From Mycolicibacterium boenickei (GTDB taxonomy: Bacteria > Actinomycetota > Actinomycetes > Mycobacteriales > Mycobacteriaceae): a DNA stretch of 64,000 nt. Both the position numbers and the translations under genes were made by a program. The stretch spans positions 2,480,001 through 2,544,000 of the forward strand of contig NZ_AP022579.1 in NCBI RefSeq assembly GCF_010731295.1. The letters are read 5' to 3'. Shown here in pieces: positions 15,174-23,530 of this stretch. The number at the start of each line of letters is the position of its first letter. The stretch's first letter is position 1. The notes beneath the pieces were generated by a model. The model was not told where the DNA came from, did no database searches, and saw only the letters and a list, made by a program, of their open reading frames with translations.

Positions 15174-15647
15174 GTCGCGGGAACATTCGACCGCTTCGAG
15201 CAGACCCCGCGTCGCCAGTTCGTCGGCCAGTTCGTTGTCGGCGATGCCGGAGTGGCCTTTCACCCAGAACCACTCGACCTGGTGTCGGGAGCAGGCGGCC
15301 TGCAGCCGCTGCCACAGGTCGACGTTCTTCACGGGCTGCTTCGCGGCGGTCAGCCAACCGTTGCGTTCCCAACCCAACACCCATTTGGTGATGCCGTTGC
15401 GGACGTAGGTGCTGTCGGTGTGAAGGTGCACCACCACTGGTCTGGTGAGCGCCTCGAGCGCCATGATGGGCGCGGTCAGCTCCATCCGGTTGTTGCTCGT
15501 GGTCCCCGGATCCCCGCCGTACATCTCGCGAACGCGCTCACGGTGGCGCAGCACCGCACCCCAACCGCCGGGGCCGGGGTTCGGTCGGCAGCCGCCGTCG
15601 GTGTGGATGACCACGACGTCGGTGCTCAGGAATTCGGCGTCGGTCAT
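15162..15647 (-). CDS. rnhA: Ribonuclease HI
   Basis: 160 aa type I RNase H, which cleaves the RNA strand of RNA-DNA hybrids. All active-site carboxylates are visible: Asp in [18 protein letters not shown], Glu in N-R-M-E-L-T-A, Asp in L-H-T-D-S-T-Y-V, and the C-terminal [17 protein letters not shown] with His and Asp. The ATG at 15647 is preferred to an in-frame extension to 15692 because TATCCT lies 6 nt before it (leaderless) and the extension is not RNase-like. It is convergent with ligD. Confidence 0.95.
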   Translation of the reverse strand: MTDAEFLSTDVVVIHTDGGCRPNPGPGGWGAVLRHRERVREMYGGDPGTTSNNRMELTAPIMALEALTRPVVVHLHTDSTYVRNGITKWVLGWERNGWLTAAKQPVKNVDLWQRLQAACSRHQVEWFWVKGHSGIADNELADELATRGLLEAVECSRDLVP

Positions 15648-15695
15648 CCGCTGAGGATAGGCAACGGCGCCGGGCGGGCGGCGCCCCGACACACG

Positions 15696-16334
15696 TCAAC
15701 GGCCAGGGGTAGCCGAGATCACCGCAGTCGGGACAGACATTCCGAAGTCCTTGTGCCGGACCGTGGTGATGCGGCGGCCCGGCTGGACGGCGTCCTTGAC
15801 ACCGGTGGTGTGGTCGCCGAAGAACGCGGCGCTCGCGTCTACGTCGTCGACGACGTAGGTGATGCCCCACAGCGTCGAGGGCCCGGCACTCGTGGTCTCA
15901 GGCGATCCCACGACCTCAAGGATCACCTCGCCCAACCGGAAGAAGACCTGACGGACCCGTCGTCCGCCGAGTTCGGCGTCACGTTCCCGGCGCGGAGCCA
16001 CGCCGATGGCCGTCAGCGACGAGACTGTGCGGCCCAAGTCGGGGGACAACAGCACGACATGGTCGATGGCGGTGGCGCCGTTGGGATGGGTGGCCGGCTG
16101 GGCGGTGGCGGCGGACGATCGGACCGTCGGGACGCCATCGAGATCATCGAACGGCCCCTGCGGTGGCAGGCCTCGCAACGACCACCCGACGATGCCGGTG
16201 CCACGGTCGCGCCCGACCAGTCGAATCCGGACATGCCCCACCCGGCAGACGGCACCGGTGTCGACGGTAAACCCCGCTCGTTCCCAGGCGTCCGGTGCGT
16301 CAGCGACCTCGAACTCGTCGACGGTGACGGTCAT
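15696..16334 (-). CDS. VOC-superfamily (glyoxalase/dioxygenase-like) protein
   Basis: 212 aa. The segment A-I-D-H-V-V-L-L-S-P-D-L-G-R-T-V (about residues 88-103) starts a vicinal-oxygen-chelate module, with the H-V and the later V-I-L-E-V-V-G and T-Y-V-V-D-D-V-D-A-S-A-A-F-F-G strands. The first 80 residues resemble a diverged module of the same kind. The function is unknown; members include glyoxalases, dioxygenases and binding proteins. TAGATT lies 8 nt before the ATG. It sits between rnhA and an acyl-CoA dehydrogenase on the same strand, with 36- to 48-bp gaps. Confidence 0.8.
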   Translation of the reverse strand: MTVTVDEFEVADAPDAWERAGFTVDTGAVCRVGHVRIRLVGRDRGTGIVGWSLRGLPPQGPFDDLDGVPTVRSSAATAQPATHPNGATAIDHVVLLSPDLGRTVSSLTAIGVAPRRERDAELGGRRVRQVFFRLGEVILEVVGSPETTSAGPSTLWGITYVVDDVDASAAFFGDHTTGVKDAVQPGRRITTVRHKDFGMSVPTAVISATPGR

Positions 16335-16370
16335 GGACGTCGAATCTATCTGGCTTCGATCTGCCTGCCG

Positions 16371-17783
16371 TCACCGGCGCGGCGGGCGTAGGACCTTCAT
16401 CGCCAGGCGCATGACGGGCTCCGGTACGTGGTCTTTCGCGGACAGTGCGGTACCGGCCGCGCGGGTGCGCAGCGGTGTGCCGCGACCGAACCACCGGTTC
16501 AACGGCCCACCGGAGGGCTCCAGGTCGACGTGCAGCGGCGGCTTCCCGTCGGCAGCGCCGAGAGCGTTCGCGATGACGATGCGCTGAATCTCGCTGGTGC
16601 CCTCGAAGATCGTGTAGAGCTTGGCGTCCCGGTACCACTTCTCGACAGGGTGGTCGGTCACATAACCCCATCCGCCCATCGTCTGGATGGCCCGCTCGGT
16701 GGTTCTGACGGCAACCTCGCTGGCGGCGAGCTTCGACATCGACCCCTCGCCGCGCTCGAACGGGACACCGGTGGCGGCCATCCACGACGCCCTCCAGGTG
16801 AGCAGCCGAGCGGCATCGATCTGGGTGGCCAGGTCGGCGAGCGGAAACGCGACGCCCTGGTTGTCGATGATCGGGCTGCCGAAGGCGATCCGGCGGTTCG
16901 CGTACTCGGTGGCGTATTCCAGTGCCGCCCTGGCGATTCCGAGGGCCTGGGCAGCCACCATCGGCCGGGTCTGTTCGAACGTTCCCAGGGTGGCGGAACC
17001 GGAGTGTGCGGCGCCCGCGACCGCCTCGCGGGCTCGGGCCAGCTTCCGTTCGAGTCTCTCGTGACCGCCCAGCAGATTGCCGGCAGGAACCCGGACCCCG
17101 TTGAACTTGAGCTCGGCGGTGTGCGAGGCACGACAGCCGAGCTTGTCGAGTTTGCGCACCATTTCCAGCCCTGGCGTGCCGCCTTCCACCACGAACAGGG
17201 CCTGGCCCTTGTGGCCGAGGTCTTTGTCGACGACCGCGTTGACGACGTGCACATGGGCGATGCCGCCGTTGCCGATCCACATCTTGTGGCCGTCGATGAT
17301 CCAGTCCGCGTCGCGCCCCGGACCGCTCCGGGTGGCATACGTGCGGAGATTTCGTACGTCGCTGCCGCCCTCGGGTTCGGAGATCGCCAGTGCGGCGAGC
17401 TTGAGGTCGCCCGGGGTTCCGAAGCATTCGGGCGCCCACTGCAGCATCTGCTCCGGCGAGGCGGCCTGACCGATCGCCGACAGCGCCAGCGCCGGCATGA
17501 CGACGGCCAGGCCGATCCCGGCGCAGCCCCAGAACAGCTCTTCCATGAACATCGGGAGGGACAGCCCCGTGGGGTCACCTATGAGGTCGCGGTAGAACAG
17601 CGGACTGTAGAAGCCTTGGGCTGCGGCTTCTTCGAGCACCGGCCAGGGAAACTCCTGCCGCCGGTCGTATTCGGCGGCGACCGGCCGGACGATCTGTTCG
17701 GCGAACTCATGCGTACGTCGGGCCAGGTCATGCTGCGCCGCGGTGGGGGTGAGGTCGAATGCCACAGCGAGTGGAGTACCCAC
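16371..17783 (-). CDS. Acyl-CoA dehydrogenase
   Basis: 470 aa flavoprotein of the FadE type. It has the FAD-binding stretch A-A-L-A-I-S-E-P-E-G-G-S-D (about residues 131-143), W-I-I-D-G-H-K-M-W-I-G-N-G-G, and the C-terminal Q-T-M-G-G-W-G-Y and F-E-G-T-S-E-I-Q-R-I-V-I-A-N signatures. It catalyses alpha,beta-dehydrogenation of an acyl-CoA; chain specificity is unknown. It is longer than typical (about 380-400) because of a C-terminal extension ending K-V-L-R-P-P-R-R. The start is GTG 17783; a GTG six codons later is possible. A truncated DUF222 gene lies 30 bp upstream on the same strand. Confidence 0.92.
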   Translation of the reverse strand: MGTPLAVAFDLTPTAAQHDLARRTHEFAEQIVRPVAAEYDRRQEFPWPVLEEAAAQGFYSPLFYRDLIGDPTGLSLPMFMEELFWGCAGIGLAVVMPALALSAIGQAASPEQMLQWAPECFGTPGDLKLAALAISEPEGGSDVRNLRTYATRSGPGRDADWIIDGHKMWIGNGGIAHVHVVNAVVDKDLGHKGQALFVVEGGTPGLEMVRKLDKLGCRASHTAELKFNGVRVPAGNLLGGHERLERKLARAREAVAGAAHSGSATLGTFEQTRPMVAAQALGIARAALEYATEYANRRIAFGSPIIDNQGVAFPLADLATQIDAARLLTWRASWMAATGVPFERGEGSMSKLAASEVAVRTTERAIQTMGGWGYVTDHPVEKWYRDAKLYTIFEGTSEIQRIVIANALGAADGKPPLHVDLEPSGGPLNRWFGRGTPLRTRAAGTALSAKDHVPEPVMRLAMKVLRPPRR

Positions 17784-17813
17784 TGCGGGAGCTCCCGAAC
17801 TTCGGGGTGTACC

Positions 17814-18140
17814 TCAGTCCGGCGATTGGTCGGCGGCCGCGATCCGTTGCCGCGCTTCGGCCGGCGAAATCCGAAGTCTCCTGGCCAGCACGGCGGCCGG
17901 GTCGAACCGGGGCGGCGACGCGGTTTGGGTGGCCACCATCCGCCCGAGCAGCCGTTGTTGGGCGGTGGCCAGGCGTCTCTCCCCGGCATCGAGCCGGCTC
18001 AGAACCTCGTGGAGCTCCGACCGGGTCAGGGCGTGTACCGACAGCGCGTCGATTTCCTTGCATGCGGCGTTGAGGTGATCGAGAGCCTCACCGACAATCG
18101 TCCGCTCGATGTCTCTCTCAGAGACCAGTATCGAACTCAT
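17814..18140 (-). pseudogene. Truncated DUF222 (13E12-repeat) family protein, N-terminal fragment
   Basis: 108 aa resembling only the first part of DUF222/HNH-endonuclease proteins (M. tuberculosis REP13E12 family, about 450 aa or more). I-V-G-E-A-L-D-H-L-N-A-A-C, A-L-T-R-S-E-L-H-E-V-L-S-R-L-D, R-R-L-A-T-A-Q-Q-R-L-L-G and L-A-R-R-L-R-I-S-P-A-E-A-R-Q-R-I are the usual N-terminal helices. Translation then stops at A-A-A-D-Q-S-P-D, where the family normally continues for hundreds of residues. No HNH domain is found downstream, where the acyl-CoA dehydrogenase begins 30 bp later. It is best read as a deletion remnant. The start is ATG 18140; a longer ORF to 18257 runs through the upstream terminator and is ignored. 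Confidence 0.7.
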
Positions 18141-18202
18141 GTTCGGAACCGTACGTCGACCCACCGACAAGTCCGTGGCTTGCTTGGGGTCCGGGACAAA
18201 AA

Positions 18203-18233
18203 CAATCGGCCGCACACATTGTGCGGCCGATTG
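18203..18233. terminator. Perfect-stem hairpin terminator
   Basis: CAATCGGCCGCACA (18203-18216) and its exact reverse complement (18220-18233) around a CAT loop. It lies between two minus-strand genes, downstream of the secreted protein at 18310-18603 and upstream of the DUF222 remnant. It has the same 14-bp stem and 3-nt loop geometry as the terminator at 6566-6596. Confidence 0.75.
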
Positions 18234-18309
18234 CAGGTACTGATTTTCACCGAACAACTATGTTCGGGTTAGCGCGTCCAACAAATGTGTGCCCTCTTTT
18301 ATTCCCAAC

Positions 18310-18603
18310 TCAGCACGCGACATCTACATATGCCGTTTTCGAAATCACAGTGGTGTTGATCGAACTGCCACCCCTGGAGTCGTTGGTGGCGATGGTCTGC
18401 CCCTGGCGCACGCCGAGCACGGTGCAGTTGGCCAGTGGTGCGGCGCCGGTGCGGTTGACGATGACGTGGTAGCCGCTGGTCTGGAGGCTTTTCACGGTTT
18501 GCTCGGCTGATTGTCCGGTCGGGGCGGCGGCGGCGACGCCCCCGAGGAATGCTCCCGCGGCCAGCGCGCCCGCGGCTAGTGTGGCGATGGTATATGACTT
18601 CAT
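18310..18603 (-). CDS. Small secreted protein, paralogue of the one at 3.7 kb
   Basis: 97 aa from the ATG at 18603, which has GGAGGG about 8 nt upstream. A Sec signal peptide covers residues 1 to about 27 (M-K-S-Y-T, hydrophobic, A-A-A-A-P). The mature part has Q-T-V-K-S-L-Q-T-S-G-Y-H-V-I-V-N, N-C-T-V-L-G-V-R-Q-G-Q and the terminal Y-V-D-V-A-C. These match the gene at 3744-4067 element by element, including both Cys, so the two form one family of small exported proteins. The function is unknown. A perfect hairpin terminator follows at 18203-18233. Confidence 0.8.
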   Translation of the reverse strand: MKSYTIATLAAGALAAGAFLGGVAAAAPTGQSAEQTVKSLQTSGYHVIVNRTGAAPLANCTVLGVRQGQTIATNDSRGGSSINTTVISKTAYVDVAC

Positions 18604-18736
18604 TTCCCAACCCTCCGTTGCAGGCCGCACCGGAAGTCCCACTACTTCCGGCTACTGCCTAATACGTTTAATTGGGAATCCCGTTCGAAAATTCCAGAAT
18701 TCTCAGCTGAAATTTCGGAATTTCTCAGGGTGTCGG

Positions 18737-19327
18737 TCAGCTCTCCTCGACGGCGATTCGCAGCCGCGGTTTGCCTGCCGCGCCGGAGCTGTCCACGCGA
18801 TCCCACACCGCATCCACCAGCGGTGCCAGCAGCATCTCGCCCATCTGGCGCACCAGAACCGCCACGATCTGGATCGACTCGCGACGTTTGGTCGATGCGC
18901 GCCCCGACCTCCGCAGCGCGCTGACCTCCCGTGCGGTCAGGTCCACCAGGGCGCCGAGCAGATGCAGATTCTCACCCGTCGGATCCAGCAGGGCGCGGCG
19001 CACGTAATCGACCACCGGCGGGTTCGCCTCCAGCATTCTGCGGACGGCGGCGTCACGGGCGGCGGCGAGTTCGGCAGGCCGGCCGGGATCGGGCACCTCG
19101 GCGAGCGCTGCCTCGAAATGGTCCACCACCAACTGGTCGACGGCCTCGCGAAGCCCGGCCTTTGTCTTGTAGTGGTGCTGCACCAGGCCGAGCGTGACGC
19201 CGGCTTCGGCGGCGATGGCGCGCAAGGAGATTCGGTCCGGTCCGGACCTCGAATACAGGTCCAGCGCGGCATTGCGAATGCGGGCCTTCGCCGTCAGGTC
19301 CTCAGCTGTGGCCCGCGGGTTGACCAT
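18737..19327 (-). CDS. TetR-family transcriptional regulator
   Basis: 196 aa from the ATG at 19327, which has GGAGGAG 6 nt upstream. The HTH region is clear: A-R-I-R-N-A-A-L-D-L-Y, I-S-L-R-A-I-A-A-E-A-G-V-T-L-G-L-V-Q-H-H-Y, T-K-A-G-L-R-E-A-V-D. The C-terminal ligand domain is helical and Arg-rich. It is divergent from a fadE-type acyl-CoA dehydrogenase 83 bp away. A TACATCTGTA palindrome and a second TACATCTG copy sit in the gap, so it most likely represses fadE and itself in response to an acyl-CoA or fatty acid. Confidence 0.9.
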   Translation of the reverse strand: MVNPRATAEDLTAKARIRNAALDLYSRSGPDRISLRAIAAEAGVTLGLVQHHYKTKAGLREAVDQLVVDHFEAALAEVPDPGRPAELAAARDAAVRRMLEANPPVVDYVRRALLDPTGENLHLLGALVDLTAREVSALRRSGRASTKRRESIQIVAVLVRQMGEMLLAPLVDAVWDRVDSSGAAGKPRLRIAVEES

Positions 19328-19342
19328 GGTGCACTCCTCCGG

Positions 19343-19372
19343 TACATCTGACTTTGCGACGATACATCTGTA
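19343..19372. promoter_or_regulatory. Probable operator of the TetR/fadE divergent pair
   Basis: TACATCTGAC at 19343-19352 and TACATCTGTA at 19363-19372 are direct repeats 20 bp apart. The second is a near palindrome (TACA-N2-TGTA). Both lie in the shared promoter region, as expected for a TetR-type autoregulated operator. Confidence 0.5.
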
Positions 19373-19410
19373 CCGTAATCGGTGACTGTGACCAAGATGA
19401 GGTAGCAACG

Positions 19411-20574
19411 ATGTCCGAGCTTTTCCCCGACTACCGGGCTTCCTGGGAAACCGATCAGCATCGCGAACTGCGTCGCCACGCGGCGGAGTTCTTCCGCAAG
19501 GAGGCCACGCCCCACCAGGAACGCTGGGCGCGCAACCATCAGGTCGACCGCGAGTTCTGGAACAAGCTCGGCGACGCGGGGCTGCTGGGCCTGGACCTGC
19601 CGGAGGAGTACGGCGGCGCCGGCGGGGACTTCGGCTTCTCGGCCGTGGTCGCCGAGGAGCTGGCACTGGCGCACGATTCAGCATCGGGTTGGGTGGTGCA
19701 CTCGCCCATCGTCGCGCACTACATCGACACCTACGCGAACGCCGAACAGAAGCAGCGCTGGATGCCGAAGATCATCAGCGGCGAGGCAGTGCTGGCCATC
19801 GCCATGACCGAACCCGGCACCGGTTCGGACCTGCAGGCGGTGCGCACCACGGCGGTGCGAGACGGCGACGACTACGTCATCAACGGATCGAAGACGTTCA
19901 TCTCCAACGGAACCCATTGTGATCTGCTGGTGATCGTCGCCAAGACCGACCCGGCGCAGGGCGCGGCGGGCATTTCACTGATCGTCGCGGAGACCACCGA
20001 CGCACTGGCGGGTTTCGAGCGTGGACGGGTGCTGGAGAAGGTCGGCCAGCACGGCCAGGACACCCGTGAATTGTTTTTCTCCGATATGCGGGTTCCGGTG
20101 AAGAACCTGCTCGGAGAACAAGAGGGGCTGGGTTTCTACCAGCTGATGGAACAGCTGGCCCGCGAGCGCCTGGCCATCGCGTCCGTGTGTTCGGGCATGG
20201 CCGAAGCCGCGGTGCTGGAGGCGATCCGCTACACCAAGGAACGCGAAGCCTTCGGCAAGCCGCTGATCGGCTTCCAGCACAACCGGTTCGCTCTCGCCGA
20301 GCTCAAGGCCGAGGTGCTGTCGATCAAGACGACCGTCGACTACTGCGTCCAGTCCTACATCGACGGTCGCAATGACCCGGCCACCGCGTCGATGGCCAAG
20401 CTGGTCGCCGCGGACAAGGGCGTGGCCGTGGTCGACCGCTGCGTGCAGTTCTTCGGCGGTTACGGCTACATGATGGAGTACCCCATCGGGCGGGCCTACG
20501 CGGCCGCGCGGGTCAACAAGATTTATGGCGGCACAAGCGAAATCATGAAGGAAATCATCAGTCGATCACTGTGA
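19411..20574 (+). CDS. Acyl-CoA dehydrogenase (FadE type)
   Basis: 387 aa, the usual length for the family. It has L-D-L-P-E-E-Y-G-G-A-G-G-D, the flavin motif I-A-M-T-E-P-G-T-G-S-D-L-Q (about residues 130-142), F-I-S-N-G-T-H-C-D-L and the C-terminal Q-F-F-G-G-Y-G-Y-M-M-E-Y-P-I plus I-Y-G-G-T-S-E-I-M-K. It carries out the first dehydrogenation of beta-oxidation of an unidentified acyl-CoA. The ATG at 19411 is chosen over the longer frame from 19354, since the latter would cover the operator. It is divergent from its probable TetR repressor. Confidence 0.93.
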   Translation: MSELFPDYRASWETDQHRELRRHAAEFFRKEATPHQERWARNHQVDREFWNKLGDAGLLGLDLPEEYGGAGGDFGFSAVVAEELALAHDSASGWVVHSPIVAHYIDTYANAEQKQRWMPKIISGEAVLAIAMTEPGTGSDLQAVRTTAVRDGDDYVINGSKTFISNGTHCDLLVIVAKTDPAQGAAGISLIVAETTDALAGFERGRVLEKVGQHGQDTRELFFSDMRVPVKNLLGEQEGLGFYQLMEQLARERLAIASVCSGMAEAAVLEAIRYTKEREAFGKPLIGFQHNRFALAELKAEVLSIKTTVDYCVQSYIDGRNDPATASMAKLVAADKGVAVVDRCVQFFGGYGYMMEYPIGRAYAAARVNKIYGGTSEIMKEIISRSL

Positions 20575-20635
20575 GTTTCCAACTGCAAAGGCGCTCAGGT
20601 AGGCGCGACCTCGCGGGTGGCCCCCGGAGCAATCG

Positions 20636-21616
20636 TCAAGACCTGTGGATGGGGTGCACACCGATCCAGCGGTGGTAGGCGTCCAAGTCGACGTTGCTGC
20701 CACACACGATGGTGACCACGTGTCGGCCTGCGAAGCGCTCACGGTCTTCAAGGATCGCGGCGATACCGAGCGCGGCCGAGGGCTCGACGACAAGGCCACC
20801 ATGGTCGAGAAGCATGCGCATGCCGGCGATGATTGATGCTTCCTGAACGAGGACGGCGTCGTCGGCGACGATGAGGAGGTCGTCCAGGACCGCCGGGATT
20901 GGACGCCGACCGGCGACGCCGTCGGCGATGGTGTTGGTTGAGTCGGTGGTGACAACGCGTCGTTGATGCCATGAATGTGTCATTGCCGGTGCACCTTGCG
21001 GCTGGACGCAGATCACCTCGACATCGGGCGCGAGTTCCTTGACGACGTGACCCACGCCAGTCGCCATCGCGCCGCCGCCCAAGGCGAGTAGCACGACGTC
21101 GAATGACCCAGGGTTTTCCACCAGTTCCAAACCGATGGTCGCTGCGCCCTCGCAGGTCTCGATGTCCAAACTGTCTTCGAGCAGGCGGATGCGGTGATTG
21201 ACGGCGATGTCCGCCGCCCGCTCGCGGGCCATCTCGTGATCACCGTCTACGAGCTCCAACTTGGCCTCAAGTGCGCGGATGCGATCGAGTTTGACCCTGG
21301 GTGCAAACCGGGAGGCCACCACGGTGACATCTAGTCCGCGGCTGCTGCCCGACCACGCGAGAGCTTGGCCGAGGTTGCCCGCGCTGGCGCACACCACGGC
21401 GTGTGGTCCGTTCTGGACAAGCAGGGTCGCGACCACCTCGGTACCGCGAGCCTTGAAGCTGCGGACGGGGTTGGCGGTTTCGAGCTTGATGCTCACTGAG
21501 CAGCCCAGAGCGGGCTCGAGCGCATCGCAGCGATAAAGCGGCGTGTCGAGGAAGAGCGGATCGATGACATGGCGAAGCGCTCGGATTCGTGCTGTGTCGA
21601 GCCGGGTCCGCTGCAC
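20636..21616 (-). CDS. PLP-dependent threonine/serine dehydratase-like enzyme
   Basis: 326 aa, fold-type-II PLP enzyme. It has the Schiff-base lysine in P-V-R-S-F-K-A-R-G (about residue 55), A-S-A-G-N-L-G-Q-A-L-A (Asn loop, about 78-88) and the phosphate-binding glycine loop L-A-L-G-G-G-A-M-A-T-G (about 177-187). The C-terminal V-C-G-S-N-V-D contacts the cofactor. Catabolic threonine/serine dehydratase or a racemase-like activity is most likely; there is no C-terminal ACT domain, so it is not the biosynthetic IlvA type. The GAACGGTAACGTTC sequence just upstream could be an operator. Confidence 0.88.
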   Translation of the reverse strand: MQRTRLDTARIRALRHVIDPLFLDTPLYRCDALEPALGCSVSIKLETANPVRSFKARGTEVVATLLVQNGPHAVVCASAGNLGQALAWSGSSRGLDVTVVASRFAPRVKLDRIRALEAKLELVDGDHEMARERAADIAVNHRIRLLEDSLDIETCEGAATIGLELVENPGSFDVVLLALGGGAMATGVGHVVKELAPDVEVICVQPQGAPAMTHSWHQRRVVTTDSTNTIADGVAGRRPIPAVLDDLLIVADDAVLVQEASIIAGMRMLLDHGGLVVEPSAALGIAAILEDRERFAGRHVVTIVCGSNVDLDAYHRWIGVHPIHRS

Positions 21617-21719
21617 CTACAGAACGGTAACGTTCCCGGCGCGGACCAGGGCGGCGCGGCGGCTTCGGCCATCCACAAGTTCTGATCATTGCTCCGCGAC
21701 CTGTGGCTATCGTTGAAAC

Positions 21720-22124
21720 ATGAGTAGTGACGGGTACAGCGTCGATGAGGACGACCAGTTGACTCAGGAGGACGCCCTCATCGATCGGGGCGTCGACGAC
21801 TTGCTCGACGAGGGGTATTCACCGCCGGACCGCTGGCGCGAGCCTCGGGACCACGAGACCCTCGATGAGCTGCTGGCCGAGGAAGAGCCTGATCCCGCGA
21901 TGCAGCTCGACGACTCCGCGTATCCCGACGAGCAGGCCGGCGACGACGAGGTCGGGGATTTTCGCTCGGGTCGGCTGGTGGCCCCCAATGCGGGCTTCGG
22001 TGCCGACGAGGAGGCCGAGCTGCTCGGCACCGACGTCGGCATCGACGGCGGCGCGGCCTCCGCCGAGGAAGCCGCGGTCCACATCATCCCGCCGTCATCA
22101 CCGGATGGCGGTCCGTCGTTCTAA
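21720..22124 (+). CDS. DUF5709 family acidic protein
   Basis: 134 aa, strongly acidic, without signal peptide or membrane helix. The sequence Y-S-V-D-E-D-D-Q-L-T-Q-E-D-A-L, L-D-E-G-Y-S-P-P-D-R-W and R-S-G-R-L-V-A-P-N-A-G matches the actinobacterial DUF5709 family, of unknown function. TATCGT lies 6 nt before the ATG with no Shine-Dalgarno sequence, so it is probably leaderless. Its 3' end overlaps the convergent MFS gene by 27 bp. Confidence 0.85.
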   Translation: MSSDGYSVDEDDQLTQEDALIDRGVDDLLDEGYSPPDRWREPRDHETLDELLAEEEPDPAMQLDDSAYPDEQAGDDEVGDFRSGRLVAPNAGFGADEEAELLGTDVGIDGGAASAEEAAVHIIPPSSPDGGPSF

Positions 22125-23333
22125 CGCCACCGACACGGTGAACACCACCAACCCGCCGACGGCCAGGATTGCCCCGGCCGCGGCCGGGGCGGTGTAACCG
22201 AGCCCGGCCGCGATCACCAGGCCGCCCACCCAGGCGCCCGTGGCATTGCCGATGTTGAGCGCGGAGTGGTTGAGCGCGGCGGCCAGCGTCTGGGCGTCGC
22301 GGGCGACATCCATCAACCGGGTCTGCAACGCAGGTCCGACGGCGGAGCCGGCCACGCCTACGCCGAACAGCAGCGGCAGCGCGGTCCACGGGCTGTGCGA
22401 TCCCAGCGAGAACGCTGCCAGCAGCACCGCCAGCGAGCCCAGGGACAGGTACAGCGCGCGGATCACCGAGGTGTCGGCCAACCGGCCGCCGACCAGGTTG
22501 CCGACGACCATGCCCAGGCCGAACACCATGAGCGCGACGGGGACCATCGACCGGGGCAGGCCGGTCACATCGGTCATCGTGGTGCTGATGTAGGTGTACA
22601 CCGCGAACATGCCGCCGAAGCCGATCATGCCGACCAGCACCGCCAGCCACACCTGGGGCCGGCGCAGCGCGCCGAGTTCGGTGAGCGGACTGGTGACGTG
22701 CATGGTCCGCAGATGCGTGGGCAGCCACAGCCACTGCGCGGCCAAGGTGACCAGCCCGACGCCGACCACCAGGCCGAATGCGCTGCGCCACCCGAGGGCC
22801 TGGCCGAGCCAGGAGGCCAGCGGCACGCCCAACACCGTCGCGACGGTCAGACCGCAGAGCACGTAGGCCACGGCCTTGGCCCGGTTCTGCGGACCCATCA
22901 GGTGGGCAGCGGCCAGCGCGGCAATCCCGAAGAACGCGCCGTGCGGCAGGCCGGTGACGAAGCGGGCGATCACCAGGGTCAGGTAGGTCGGCGCCAGCAT
23001 GCTGGCCAGGTTGCCGAGGGTGAAGACCGCCATCAGCGTGAGCAGCAGGGCCTTGCGGGGCCAGCGTGCGGTGAGCGCGGCGATGACGGGTGCGCCGATC
23101 ACCACACCCAGTGCGTAGGCGGAGATGACGTGACCCGCGGTGGGCTCGCTGATGCCGAAGCCGGTCGCGATGTCGGGCAGCAAGCCCATCGCGACGAATT
23201 CGGTGGTGCCGATGCCGAAGCCGCCGAGGGCCAGGGCGAACACCGCGAGCAGGCGCACGGCCGGGTCGGGTGCGACAACGGCACGCGACGGCGGGCCGTC
23301 CATCGTGGTGGGACGTTCGAGGGAGGTCGTCAT
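22098..23333 (-). CDS. MFS drug/sugar exporter (DHA1, AraJ/YdhP-like)
   Basis: 411 aa with twelve hydrophobic segments. It has the DHA1-type G-I-G-T-T-E-F-V-A-M-G-L-L-P in TM1, a TM4 R-F-V-T-G-L-P-H-G-A-F-F-G and a TM5 motif-C-like stretch G-V-P-L-A-S-W-L-G. This pattern is typical of AraJ/YdhP/Cmx-type exporters of sugars or drugs; the substrate is unknown. The 3' end overlaps the DUF5709 gene. Its upstream region ends 148 bp away at the IS30 element, which may have separated it from earlier control sequences. Confidence 0.9.
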   Translation of the reverse strand: MTTSLERPTTMDGPPSRAVVAPDPAVRLLAVFALALGGFGIGTTEFVAMGLLPDIATGFGISEPTAGHVISAYALGVVIGAPVIAALTARWPRKALLLTLMAVFTLGNLASMLAPTYLTLVIARFVTGLPHGAFFGIAALAAAHLMGPQNRAKAVAYVLCGLTVATVLGVPLASWLGQALGWRSAFGLVVGVGLVTLAAQWLWLPTHLRTMHVTSPLTELGALRRPQVWLAVLVGMIGFGGMFAVYTYISTTMTDVTGLPRSMVPVALMVFGLGMVVGNLVGGRLADTSVIRALYLSLGSLAVLLAAFSLGSHSPWTALPLLFGVGVAGSAVGPALQTRLMDVARDAQTLAAALNHSALNIGNATGAWVGGLVIAAGLGYTAPAAAGAILAVGGLVVFTVSVALERRTAIR

Positions 23334-23481
23334 TTGCAGGCTTTCCGAGGGTTCACTGATTGGAGCTCTCGGACAGCGTTGGCGAGAACGGCCGGTGCAA
23401 CGCTAACGGCGCGGCCGCTGTTCCCTCAAATTCATTGTTCGATGCGCGCCGCTTTCCACGCCTGGGCTGTTGACCGGCCCT

Positions 23482-23505
23482 TGAGTTCAAGGGGTCTACG
23501 CAACA
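23482..23505. repeat. Left inverted repeat of the IS30 element
   Basis: It reads inward as TGAG then TTCAAGGGGTCTACGCAACA. The right end reads inward as TGGT then TTCAAGCGGTCTACGCAACA. Confidence 0.85.
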
Positions 23506-23530
23506 CACCTTCTGATTTGAGGAGTGTTGC

